Part shown: piece by piece, positions 21,110-32,300 of the stretch
Numbering within the stretch: position 1 is the stretch's first letter
How the letters are laid out: each line of letters begins with the position of its first letter
Source of the DNA: Sperchopsis tessellata
Taxonomy: Eukaryota > Arthropoda > Insecta > Coleoptera > Hydrophilidae
DNA: 40,261 bases
Assembly: GCA_033557685.1 (NCBI GenBank)
Contig: JAWQRN010000083.1
Coordinates: forward strand, 1-40,261
Direction: 5' to 3'
The notes under the pieces: model-generated
What the model was told of the DNA's origin: nothing
The model's input: only the letters and a program-made list of their open reading frames with translations
The model's database searches: none
Program-made: the position numbers and the translations under genes

Positions 21110-24100
21110 ATACCCTCATACATTTGTTTCTATTTCTGGATGTAAGATAGAATAATGCGTACCAGACCCCAATGAATATGCCTTCTAGATCTCTCGGACT
21201 ATTCCGCATGCATTCTACGACATATATGAGGGATAAAATCACTGAAGGGGAGAAGTTCGTGAACACTGTTATAAGATCTCGCAGCCTGCCTCTCTAAAGA
21301 ATCAGCAACCTCATTTCCTTTAATATTGCCGTGTGCTTTAGCCCACACATATGAAATTTTAGTACCAATTTCCTGCAGGTCAAGGTGTAACTTTATTATG
21401 CGCAATACAAATATGTGTGGTCTCTGTTTGGCCGAAAAATTCTCCAATGCCCTCAAAACAGACTACGAGTCTGACAATAATGTCATGTGATGGTATTTTC
21501 TTGGAGCTATAAATTCCAAAGCCCTCACGATTGCTAATGCCTCCACACTGAATATTGTTGCCATAGGATTCAATTTTATTGTCATTTGTTCATTCAACTG
21601 GGGAATAAAAAATGCACAACCCACAACGTCTTCAGTTTTGGAACCATCTGTGTACAAATGACTGGCATCCAAATCTGCATAAGTAGCGACAGATGTGAAG
21701 CCCTCCGCTAATGGAGAAGACCTTTTATGTATCCAGTAATGAAAGGTTAAACTGGCGATAGCAACACCTGAAACAGATGACAGCAACTTACTAGGATCAC
21801 ACTGTAATTTTGTTAATAAAAATATTTCTGCAAGGTATTAACATCTCAAACTCATTGGTGGTTCCCTTGCTTCAACTAACATAGCTTAGCAGGGAGTAGA
21901 GCGCTTGGCACCAATACATAAATGAATAGACTTATACTATCAACTTTCTCCAAGTGTGTTCTGCATGCTGATCCATAAAAAATGTATCCGTAGTCAATAA
22001 TTGACCTAATAAAGGCTCTGTAAAACATAAGCGCTATTCTAGGTTCTGCGCCCCACGATACCCTGCATAGAATTTTAATAATATCCAGTGCTGCTTCACA
22101 TCTACCCGCAACATACTCTATGTGCTGCCCCATAGGAGTTTCCTATCCAGAATAACCCCAAGATATTTGCACTCTCTCGATACCGGTATCCGACATCCAG
22201 ACAATTCCAACTCTGTGATGTCAGGAGTTCGATGACGTGTGAAAAACATAACACTAGATTTATTTGTGCACAGTTCAAAATTGTGTTGCATCAGCCATGG
22301 CTTCAAATAATACAATATTCGACGTAAAATAGTCAGAGAATCGGCCCATGAGTCAGACAGAGCATACAGACAAAAATCATCGGCATATTGGATGGTTCTT
22401 ATGTTGAAATCCCAGCTATTGTAAAAGTTCGCTGTATAAATATTAAATAGAAGAGGACTAAGAACCCTGAGGAAGACCCATAACTGCCCTCCTCGGTTCG
22501 CACGGCCCTCCCAGCTTTCCTCTGATATATACCTACCTATCATGATACATGTTGAAAATAGTGTGGCTGAGGTTTATGGGAAAACCAATTTCAATTAACT
22601 TCTCTCTCAACAATTCTAAATTAACATTATCTTAAGCCTCTTTGATATCCATGTAAAAACATGGAAGATAAGTATTATAGGAAAACGACATCTGAACATC
22701 TGATACTAAATAAGACAGTGCCCCTAGATTTCCTAAAACCAAATTGTCGTGGTGGAAGTAGTTTCCCTTTCCAGCCATGATTCATGTCTCCACTGTATCA
22801 TACGTTCTAATGTATTTGTAATGCATGGCAAAAGGGTAATTGGTCAGAAACTATTTTCTGCTTTTGGTAACAAGACTAAGACAGCTGTTTTTAAAGATTG
22901 GCTAACATGATTTTTTGTCCAGATGTCGTTAAAGATTTCTAGCATGAATTGTTTGGCTTCTAATGGTAATTGATAAATCATGGGATACGTGATACTATCC
23001 AGACCCGGTGAAGTCATCCGGGTATTTTTAATTGCAAATTGCAGTTCACCAAGCTTGAAAGGCCTGGAAAGACCACACTCTGCTATTCAGATTGATGTTC
23101 AGGAAAGTAGGTTCACTTGGATCTAGGTCTGGTGTAACTTTTTGTAAAAACAGCTTAGCCTCTTCATTTTGTATATCTATCTTATTTACATAGCTTCTGC
23201 CTTTTACCTGTTTAGTTTTCAAATAATTTTCCATCATACACTGTCATTTAAAATCAGTAAATGCCTTTTTCTTAATGGCTAACATATTTTCACACTCCTT
23301 ATCAAATCAAGGGGGAGATACGCAATATTTTTGCTGGAAAGGGTGTATTATTTTTTATTAATAAATTAGCTGATGTTGTTATAGTTGAAGTTAAATAAAC
23401 AACTTTATCTTGAACATCATGATGCATTTCTTCATGTGGCATTATTTCATCGCGTATATGGTTTCTATATTGATCCTAATTAGCTTTTTTATCACACCAT
23501 TTTTGAGCTGAGAAAATAAACTGTTCTCCAGAGTCCATTCTGCCTACTTCTATTTGTATTGCAAAATGATCCGAACCAAGGGTGTCATTGTGTACATACC
23601 AAGATGCTTCAGTTGCCGTGGTGACACAAAAGTTAAGTCGATTGCTGAAATTGGAGCATCTGGTGGTGTTAACTTAGTAGCAGATCCATCATTTAAAAAC
23701 ACGTGATCAAAAGTTTCCATAACACTAGTTAACATTCTTCCAGTATTGTTAACCTGAGATGACAAACTCAAGTCATGCGCATTAAAGTCCCCTCCCTGCG
23801 AGAAAATGTTTTCCCAATCTACTTGGCGTGTTTTTAAATTTGGGGCACGGTAGACAGATATGAATAAGACTTCACTCATATCGATTCTTGCCCTAATTGC
23901 AACTAACTCTATACCTCTATTAAAATTTGGATTAATAACCAATTCTGAAGCGTGGATATTAGCAGCTACATAGATAGCCACTCTCCCCTTACCATCAGGT
24001 CGGATTTTATAGAACGTGTTATAACCAAGAACTTTACATGTAATGGATGGTTTTAACCAAGTTTCTAATACAAGAGCAATATGGAACGGTTGGTCGCCAC

Positions 24101-24150
24101 AGAGCGAACATTCCATTGTAAAACATTTAGTTTAGGTTATAAGTTTAGCA
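21110..24150 (-). pseudogene. ORF2 (endonuclease, RT, RNase H) of the non-LTR element, broken
   Basis: The endonuclease begins LNVLQWNVRSV near 24150 and shifts frame to ALVLETWLKP, GRVAIYV, GGDFNAH and SAIDLTF, then shifts frame again to TLGSDHFAI near 23565 (the S-D-H box). The linker and the start of the RT domain show MTSPGLDSITYPMIYQLP near 23015-22960; the palm box IQYADDFCLYAL lies at about 22390. After RT come RAFIRSIIDYG (about 22030) and RNase H with LYTDGSKTED, SVEALAIVRALEF, LLSDS (21786-21463) and YVWAKAHGNIKGNEVADSLE (21456-21199), so the D-E-D residues of RNase H are present. At least four frameshifts and stops kill the ORF. Confidence 0.88.
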
Positions 24151-24384
24151 GATTAGTCAAGAGAATTTTTATTAGTACTGGATTTAATAATTGCTGATAA
24201 CATGATGTCATTAAATTGTTCAATTGACAAAATAGAAACCGATTCGGAGTTTTGTTCAAAAACTTTGCTATATACTTCAGTGAAATATTTTGTAATGGTT
24301 GTTTTATTTATATTAATTGTATTTTCGAGTTTTCTATGTGGTTGTGGTGGATACGGGTTAACAATCGGAGAAGTATTTCGTTTT

Positions 24385-25649
24385 TCATTTGGTGCTGTCT
24401 GTATAATGATGGGTTTCTTTGATATTCATTGGGTTTTTGGCTTTGTGAATGAATGATGAATGAACAATTGAAGGGTAGGGGGGATTGCTATCCTGCCTAC
24501 GCCTTTTAGAATTTGACAATAATGAGTATTCATTAGTATCATCTTCAAGAATTGAAAATCTATTGGCTGAATTTACATTGTTCCTGTTTTGGGACAGTAA
24601 TTTACTAAGGCTTCTTGTTTTAGTAGGTAAAGTTGGGAAATGTGATTTATTATTAATGTCAACTCCTTTGGCAAAAGTTTTTGTAGCGACTTGTTTGGAT
24701 GCTTCTTGGTAACCGATACTTTTAACGGTCATGAGTTCTTTTACCTTATGTTGCAGATTATATTCTGGGCAAATATCAAAAAAGTTTGACTTGTGTTCCC
24801 CATCGCAATGAATGCAGATCGGCACTTGGCTAGACGTGTACACATCTACATGATGAAGTCCAAGACATCTTAAACACCGTTACTTTCCTCTACATTGGTC
24901 TTTTTTATGACCATACAGAAGGCATTGTCCACACTGTAATAGACTTTGTATGTAAGCATTGACATTCCTAATGCATATAGCAAGTGAGTTGTTGTAGGTA
25001 GAAATTGTGTTTCGAAGGTTAACACTACAGTTGGGGTATTTTCATAAACAACATTTTCGTTTAAAATTGTTTTCCTCTTTATTCTCCGAATGTTTAAAAC
25101 TTTTTTAGGGGCTTCTAGCTCTTCCAATATTTCTGTTTCTGTCATGTCAGGGTCAACATTTCTGATAACTCCTTGATGGTACACCATAAAATTGGGAATA
25201 TATCCTTTTAATTCATATTTAGGAAATATGTGTGAGTCCAGTAAAGCATTGGCAAATTGTGGTGTTTTGCATATAATTTTAATTCAATCTTTACCCGCAT
25301 TACAAATATCCGTTATGTTATTCTTTGCACTGTCTAAGTTTGAGTACAAAATGCGACCCAATTTCATAGGGTGCATTCTGCTTGCATTTTTATTAATATT
25401 AGCACTTTCAATAAACACAATATAAGGTGCTATTGATGAAATAGTATATCTATTTTTAAATGAATTTAATTTATACACTGTATCTGGATTCGATGTCAAG
25501 TTTATCATAGATGTTTCATTTGTACTTTTTAATATGTTTTTATCTGGTTGAATTGTATTAGTATTTCTTTTATTTGTTTGAGGATTACAATCTACTAGTT
25601 CCCCCCAATCCATATCGCCATCACCATCGGACGGCATGTTGTTAAACAA
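24385..25649 (-). pseudogene. ORF1 (gag-like) of the non-LTR element, broken
   Basis: Starts MFNNMPSDGDGDMDWGEL at 25649. One in-frame stop at 25284-25286 interrupts it; the frame then continues through NPDFM-like DNA to VRNVDPDMTETEILEEL and the RNA-binding-like region ending near 24870. After a frameshift, zinc knuckles follow at about 24915-24770: a perfect C-x2-C-x4-H-x4-C (CGQCLLYGHKKDQC), a second CLRCLGLHH with a lost last cysteine, and a third CIHCDGEHKSNFFDIC. The segment CPEYNLQHKVKELM and KSIGYQEA after the knuckles is characteristic of ORF1 in jockey- and I-like elements. Two further defects aside, the ORF is close to full length. Confidence 0.85.
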
Positions 25650-25917
25650 TTAACTATTAAATGCCACTAAATTCACTATTAATTTGAACCAAAAACTAAA
25701 TATATATGTAGAATTTTAAATGTTTAAATTAAACTTTACGCAAACACGTGGTGAAGGAACACCCAGAACGAACGAGCAGATGTTGCAGCTTCAATGGCTC
25801 TCGATCGAATGTGAATAACACAATTAATAATATAACTGGAATGAACTAATAAATAAATTTAAATGTTCAATTTGGAATAACAAGATATTAGACGTCATGT
25901 TATGTCTTTGAAAATGT

Positions 25918-26660
25918 TCAAAACTTTATAGAAATATTTATATCACTATTTGTTATGTTGGGATAGGAAATTGCAATTATTGACATTAACGGCTCTTTAA
26001 TTTCGAGAATTCTACTGAACATGTCATATATTGAGTTCCAGCGGGTCACAACATCCTGTTTGACAGTCAAGTCCGGTTTCCCCATTTGCAATTGCATTGT
26101 TTTAAACTTTTCACTTGCTTGCAGACTTTGTTTAAAAACTTGAAAGTTATGTTTAATATGTTTTTGAACATCTTTTATTTCTACTATTTCACTTTGCATA
26201 ATTAAATTAATAGTATGGACAAAACATAGTACATACTACCAACCAGTTCTTCTTGCAGCTACAATGTTAGAAGCGTTATTACTAACATCACTTTATCATT
26301 TATATTCCATTCTCTGTCAACTATTTTAAGTCCGTCACATAAATTAATTTCTGTATGACTATCCGTGTATTTGTAGCAGTCTAAAAGTGCTGTTTGCAAT
26401 ATATCTTTGTCAATTTAGTGAGCTGTAATGGAAATATGTTTGTTTCATTTGATGTGGACGTCCAGTTATCTGTAAAACTAACTGCATTTGCAAATTTAAT
26501 AAAATATACAACTGACCTTTTGCCATATTGTAATAGAGTACAATAAGTACATTCAAAAGGGTTTTTCTTGTTAGTAATTGTAAGGGATTAAGGTCTGTAA
26601 ACAGATTTTTGAATATTGTTTGCACTAAAAGTTTGGTTATATCCTCCTTGGCTGAAATCA
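25918..26660 (-). mobile_element. hAT (ZBED-like) transposase relic
   Basis: Minus-strand pieces in order: ISITAH near 26450, DKDILQTALLDCYKYTDSHT and INLCDGLKIVDREWNINDKV down to about 26290, then after a frameshift ASNIVAARRTGW, CFVHTINL, and MQSEIVEIKDVQKHIKH down to KPDLTVKQDVVTRWNSIYDM and LEIKEPLMSI (26199-25918). This is the middle of a hAT transposase of the ZBED1/ZBED4 type. The expected DNA-binding BED finger and the C-terminal dimerisation domain are missing, and the 3' side stops about 100 bp from the inferred 5' end of the non-LTR element, which may have inserted into it. Confidence 0.75.
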
Positions 26661-26767
26661 ACGATCATGGTATTACCATAGAAACATAATGCGAAGGACT
26701 GTTCCATTTACAGATCTATAAGCCTCATGAGCTACACACACAAAATTCTCCTAAAATTTATATAAAT

Positions 26768-27745
26768 GTGAATAAAACAAAACGGTGGAGAGAGATTGGA
26801 AGCACACAGTTTGGATTCATAAATGGGCTAAGTACTAGAGACGCACTATTGGAATATTCTGTTACAAAGATGATTGGATATGTATATATAAGGGCGTATT
26901 CGTATGCCTGGTTGATTATGAAAAAGCATTCGATAAAGTATTCTAAGTACTTAGAACTAAGACAGAGAACATGAAATCCAAATTATAAAAAAATATACGC
27001 GAATTGTTAGGGCAGACAATGGAACAAGGGATATTGAGATAGAAAAAAGAGTAAAACAGGAGTGTATATTATCATCTGTGTTGTTTAAATTATACTTCGA
27101 AGCCATATTTAAAAGAACGGTGGATAGAGAAACAGCTGGCATGATAATCAATGGCAAGGTTATAAAAAATATCAGATATGCCGATGACACCATAATAATT
27201 GCTGATGACATCTCAAATTTACAAAAAATGTTGGAGTGTTTGAACATAGTTAGTCAAAGATATGACTTAAAAATTAATACCAAGAGAATGAAGTTTATGA
27301 TAATCTCCAAATATTGAAGAAAGTTTAACAATAAATAACACTCACAATGAAAGAGTTAATAAAATTAAATATCTGGAGACCATAATAAACGAAAAAATTA
27401 CCAGTCGCAAGAAATTTGACCATGAATAGAGATGGTAAGAGCCATCTTAATGAAGAACCTAACGTGTAGTAGAGATTTTATTCTGAAAATTTGAACTAAT
27501 CAATACAGTTAAGACAAACCCTGCAATACTTTGGCCACGTTATGCGATGAGGAAGGTATGGCCTGCTGCAACTGATAACACAGGAAAAAGGAACATATGA
27601 AGTTGATAAACTTCATGGTTAAAAAACTTAAAGAGAATGGTGTAACTGCTCCTCCACAGCTGTTTAGGGTGGAAGTGTCAAAGATTGGAATTGCCATTAT
27701 GATAGCTAATTTCAGCTAGTAGATGCCACTCGAAGAAAAAGTCAT
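26768..27745 (+). mobile_element. LINE ORF2 relic (reverse transcriptase to C-terminus)
   Basis: Plus-strand translation gives STQFGFINGLSTRDALLEYS (26811), CLVDYEKAFDKV (about 26905-26940), RVKQECILSSVLFKLYFEAI (about 27048), then KVIKNIRYADDTIIIADDI with an intact Y-A-D-D box (about 27160-27216) and YDLKINTKRMKFMIISK. Later DNA gives RVNKIKYLETIINEK, FGHVMR (27533), GRYGLLQLI, SWLKNL and a tail near 27660-27720 reading TAPPQLFRVEVSKIGIAIMI. A stretch between about 27430 and 27510 is shortened, and frames change several times. It belongs to a different LINE family from the element at 21100-25811: no RNase H, other RT wording. Confidence 0.82.
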
Positions 27746-28590
27746 ATAATAAATGGAAAACGAATTATGGTCCCAAATTTAAACATAAATGAGAAATCAG
27801 TCGTCACATACAACTCAAGAAATATCCATAGTCACTAACTGATGTGAATTTAGTACGTCTTGTTATTATGATTTTTTTCAGAATCATATAGAATGAACCA
27901 AATTCAAATCATTTTTGGTAAAATTTTCGACAATAAATGTAGTGAGGTTGATATCTAAGGATATTCTATACATAGCTGTCGATTCTTGCATTTCTATTTG
28001 AAACGTAATAAATTTTTATCATCACATTCGTTGTTTTTAAAAGATATTTTAACTTACTATTGCTAGTTAAAAGTCAACAAACACAAAAAAGTATCAATAA
28101 TGAACCTAACTTACATTTAAGTTCCAGGAATCATTGGTCTATAGTTATAAAATAAAATTTGTTTTTGGATCTTATCAAAATTTTGAAATTACAATGAAAA
28201 ATGATACAAAATTACATAAAACAAAAATGTCTGTACCTATTTAGAAAAAAAACTTCATGTTATCCCACAAAAGACAAATCGTTGGGAGCAAATTATAACA
28301 CCTGAAAATGATGTAAAACATAAGTGGAAGTGGAAAAGTGTTTACAAATTTCGAAAATATCAAAAAATATAGTACTAGTGAAATGAAAAATTAAAAACTC
28401 TATAAGAATAGTTAAAAGAATTTTAACCTACCCTCTATCTCTTAAGATAACTGATATCCCATGTAAAGAAACGACTTTAGGATACCCCATCCTCCTTTTT
28501 AAGAGAATTACAGACTTATACATCTTCACTCAGGAGAAACTTATATAGAGAATATGGTGTTATTTGTTTTAGTTGTTTTTGCAACATCAA
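27746..28590. other. Intergenic, no gene seen
   Basis: AT-rich DNA without coding sequence. It includes copy B of the MITE-like repeat (28431-28489). Confidence 0.4.
28431..28489 (-). repeat. MITE-like repeat, copy B
   Basis: On the minus strand it reads GGGTATCCTAAAGTC, then ACATGGGATATC and AGTTATCTTAAGAGATAGAGG, matching copy A at 20691-20748 (20 of 21 bases in the last box). The two copies lie in opposite orientation about 7.7 kb apart. Confidence 0.55.
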
Positions 28591-28599
28591 CCTACTTCT

Positions 28600-28760
28600 G
28601 TTGGTATGGCCAATTAGGTTCATTAATGTATACATAGTCTCTATTTACTTACATAGAGTAAGTCCATGTTGTTCTTACAGACTACCCGAGCTGGGCCTTG
28701 AACCTGGCACTCCACCAGTGAGCTATCCAGGTTGCTATATTATTCCTCAATTAAAATACT
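28600..28760 (-). mobile_element. tRNA-derived SINE fragment
   Basis: The minus strand carries an A box TAGCTCACTGG (complement of 28715-28725) and, about 10 bases later, a box B GGTTCAAGGCC (complement of 28694-28704). The spacing is shorter than in a tRNA, as if the anticodon arm were deleted. The rest of the SINE body is not delimited; AAC-CTTAAC-CTTAAAC repeats lie upstream of it on the minus strand (near 28800-28825). It differs from the SINEs at 2323 and 12860. Confidence 0.55.
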
Positions 28761-29399
28761 GTACTTTTTGTTCAATTATCTGAACATAGGAGTTGTGGTT
28801 ATGTTTAAGGTTAAGGTTAAGTCTGTGTTGATATAAATGCAGCACAGGTCAAAACACACCGTCGCAAGACATTAAACGATACATATATTTTATAAACCTT
28901 TCAATACACATGTCCATGTAATATATGGGCACCTGTATTACATATCCTTCTGAAATCATCTTGAAACTCAAAAATTATAATAAATACTATCAATAAAACT
29001 TTAATATCACAGCTTGTGATCTCAAATAATTACTTGTGCAAAACTTTTGTATGGATGTGCCGAGTATTTTTACTATAGTGGGATTATTTATATCCCTACT
29101 GGAAGTCGGTGAGTACTGAATTTTTTCGGCTGGATTACCATGATCCCAATATAAACGGTAACTTTTAAGAAAATCTAGGTAGATTTAGCTATTTTTTACA
29201 AACTAATTGTATTGAAAACTAACCATTATCGACTAAAAATAGAATTGGTAATCTTAATAAAAATTTGATACAATTGTATTAGTGATCAATGAGCAAACTT
29301 CACTTAAGCTAGTCACGCATACAATGTTTTGTTTTTCAAAAATAAAATCTAGGATAGTAAATACTTCGGGAATAAAAGACAAAATATTAGATCAATGCA
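28761..29399. other. Flank and probable 3' UTR of METTL13
   Basis: No gene. The side next to 29400 must hold the 3' UTR of METTL13 (minus strand), but no strong AATAAA was singled out on the minus strand; ATTAAA on the minus strand near 29000 is a candidate. Confidence 0.4.
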
Positions 29400-32300
29400 T
29401 TATTTATTCAATTTTAACAATTTCATAGTTTCTTGTACATCAATTATTTCATCCGTCATTTGTTTCCTATTGAAGAAAGTATTTAATTCTTGACACGAAT
29501 GCTTAAATTTTTCGGTTGTATTGTTTTCTTTTCCTTTTTCTATAGAACAAATGAAAACCTCATTTAAATCTTCATCCAGTTTATAGGAAAGTATTGTCTC
29601 AAAATGTTCCTTCAAGTTTTCTAAAATACCAGGTCTTAAAGATTGATTACGCAATACCACATTGAGTATAAACAAACCTAAAAACAGAAACTATATTTTT
29701 AATAAAAAAATAGAAACAAGAAATTTCTGTGAAATTTTAATTTTTTCGACAAAAGCTTAATGATTTAAAAAACTATCAAAATCAACTGATAAATGATATA
29801 TATATATATATAATGAATATGTCAAAATTGATTCAAACCTTTTCTCTTTAGTGGGATACAATGGAAATATGTACTGTGTAATGATTTAATCACAATTAAA
29901 AAATAAAATCTAAATTCTGGTCAAGTTATTTAGCATTAGAACTGGATTTTGGAGCTACATCATATTTGATAGGAATGGATGAGCCGCATCTTTGATATCC
30001 TTTGCCGTAGTCAACTTGAAAATACAGCAAATAAGAAAGAATAAAATAAATTTAGAATTTAGTTGTGTCCTACGAACATTTTTTAATATGAAAAGCATGA
30101 GGATAAATATGTCTATCTATCTAATAGCAATTTCCATTACAGCAACTAAGAAAGCTTCTGGAATTTTATTTTTTTAAAGAAATCTAACAAATAAAATTTT
30201 CAAAACTTTTTCCCTTGTTTAAATGGAAATTGTTATTCACATAAAATGTAATAACTGATTTCGATGTTTTTGTTGATGGACATTAAATCATTAAGATTTC
30301 ATCAAAAAGACTAAAATTCCAAAAATAAATTTCGTTTGTTTCAATTTTCCTTTGATCACTCTGTATAACTGAGTAAATATTTGTTTTCCCCTTTTAAATA
30401 TGAATCAATAAACATTCATTATCAATCACCCTATATATATATTGGCATAGTATAAACTAATCTTACTTTTAATTAGTGTACAATGGAAAATTAAAGTAAA
30501 CTAAAAATCTTTAACTATGAGTTTGGTCTGGTTTTTACTGTTTTTATCAATTTTTAATTTGTATCCATTAAACACAAACATTGATTACTCTCTCTCTCTC
30601 TTTCATTATTGCAGTTCGCTAAATACACAGTTTGCTATGGGAATTTTCACAGAAATATATGTTAGTATGACCACCCGAATGCAACTTCAGTCGGTGGTCT
30701 GTAATTCACTGTTCAGTGCTTAGTTCACCAGTTGACTAAATAGGTAAAAATACTTCTCCCATGTAAAATTTGTTATTAGATATAGATTGTGTGTAAATTT
30801 CATCAAATAAACAGAGCATATAAAATACACATATTTTATATGAATATATTATGATAATTATGATGATTAACAATTTGGTCAAAACTATTTAATCCCATTC
30901 ACCATATATCCGTCGTTTTAAAATATATCATAACTCTCAAAAGCGGAAAATCGCCAGATATAATTTAGCGATGGCCCGCCTATTGCTAAGAGATATTACA
31001 TATTTATTATTACACATATATGAAATATTTATAGATCCAAAGAATCCAATATTAGGATAATCAAGGTTATACATATTAATCGTTATTTCATTTCAGTTCA
31101 CGAAAATGATAATTTTTGGGTGAAAGGTAAAGAATGAAAATGAAAAATGTCGTTTTCATTCCAATTAGAAACGAATGAAATATTTTTTGTTTTTAGTTCC
31201 TGGTTAGAGGCAATTATATTTTGAGACCATTCTATATTTTGGATACCAGAACTGAAGTTTTTAAGATAAAATAATAGAATCTTTCAGTGACAATTGCAGT
31301 TATGAAAGTTGCGATTTCAACCATATTTTCTGTGGATCATCATGCACAAAGTTCTAAGATATTATTATAAAACTTAACAAGAATTGGTGTCTCTCTAGCC
31401 AAAGATGTTGCTGGCATTTCATAAAAAATAAATGTTTCAATGCTTGTAGCGTATATTTTAACTGAAAAGATTCAACTTTAAGATACGATGTATTTATGCA
31501 AGATTAATGTTTTATTGAAGTAACCCCCTTCTTTTAATGTACCCCTCTGTTTGCCCGCTTTTGATCTGTGGTTTGTTTTTTGTTTGTTTTCATATAAGTC
31601 ACCATGAAGAACTTTATGGGGTGAAGTTCTGTGCACCCATTTATATCCTAAGACCACTTCATCCTTTTAAAGAATCAGAGGTAATAAAAGTTTATGTACA
31701 GAATCACCGGGTTAACTTGTACCAGTTGAATAAATTTTAATGACACAGACTAAATTAGAGGAAAAGGGAAGTTGGGCTAAAGTTTCAGTGAATTAACCAC
31801 GATTACCTACCTGAGCTATCCAGACTTTTTGTCACTGAATTTAAAACATCTACATCAAGAAATTGTTTAGGGGGGCAACTCATTCCCAACGTTGTATCTT
31901 TACTATCTACATCAAATAAAATTGCTCCGTATTTCTTCACTAAAATAAAAAATAATTAGAAGGTATGTTTATGAAACTAAACTTTTTACTCTGTTAGTTT
32001 TTATTTACCAGATAATGCACTTTCTTTGAGAAAATCAATCCCATCACATATTTGTACTTTTAGTTTATCATCTTCTTGCAATCCAAACCATTCTTTTGCA
32101 ACTTTAAGCATGTCTTTATCAATATCAACTCCTATTAACTGAGCGTTTGGGAGGTATTTTTGTAAGAAAGAACATAAGCCACCACCTCCCAGTCCTATGA
32201 TTGCAACTGATGGAGAATTATATTCAGAACATGCAATATGTGTGCCTATTATCATATACCTATGGTGCCTGCAAGTTAGATAAGTTGTATCAACAATCTC

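Larger units (their letters stand above)
21100..25811 (-). mobile_element. Near full-length but broken non-LTR retrotransposon with RNase H
   Basis: A single minus-strand element holds gag-like ORF1 (25649-24385) and ORF2 with endonuclease, reverse transcriptase and RNase H (about 24150-21110). The RNase H domain places it among I-like or related clades of LINEs; the exact clade would need a tree. The 5' end is inferred at about 25811, where GC-richer DNA begins CATTCGATCGAGAGCC on the minus strand; the 3' end fades near 21100 and no poly(A) or target-site duplication was identified. Many frameshifts and several stops make it inactive, yet most motifs remain legible, so decay is moderate. Confidence 0.85.

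Noticed and set aside
24202..24712. Two plus-strand frames, one with a membrane-like segment
   Set aside because: They lie opposite ORF1 of the non-LTR element and are its antisense reading.
30340..30450. Two TATA-GGGTGATT-like phrases (CACTCTGTATAAC, CACCCTATATA)
   Set aside because: They resemble short-element ends, but they face the same way and no matching inverted partners were found.
29797..30602. AT and CT dinucleotide runs
   Set aside because: Ordinary short microsatellites in an intron; no further meaning.
31537..31740. 67-codon plus-strand frame with YGVKFCAPIYILRPLHPF
   Set aside because: The text looks slightly protein-like but I know no family, and it has no supporting splice or stop context. 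It may be a transposon crumb.
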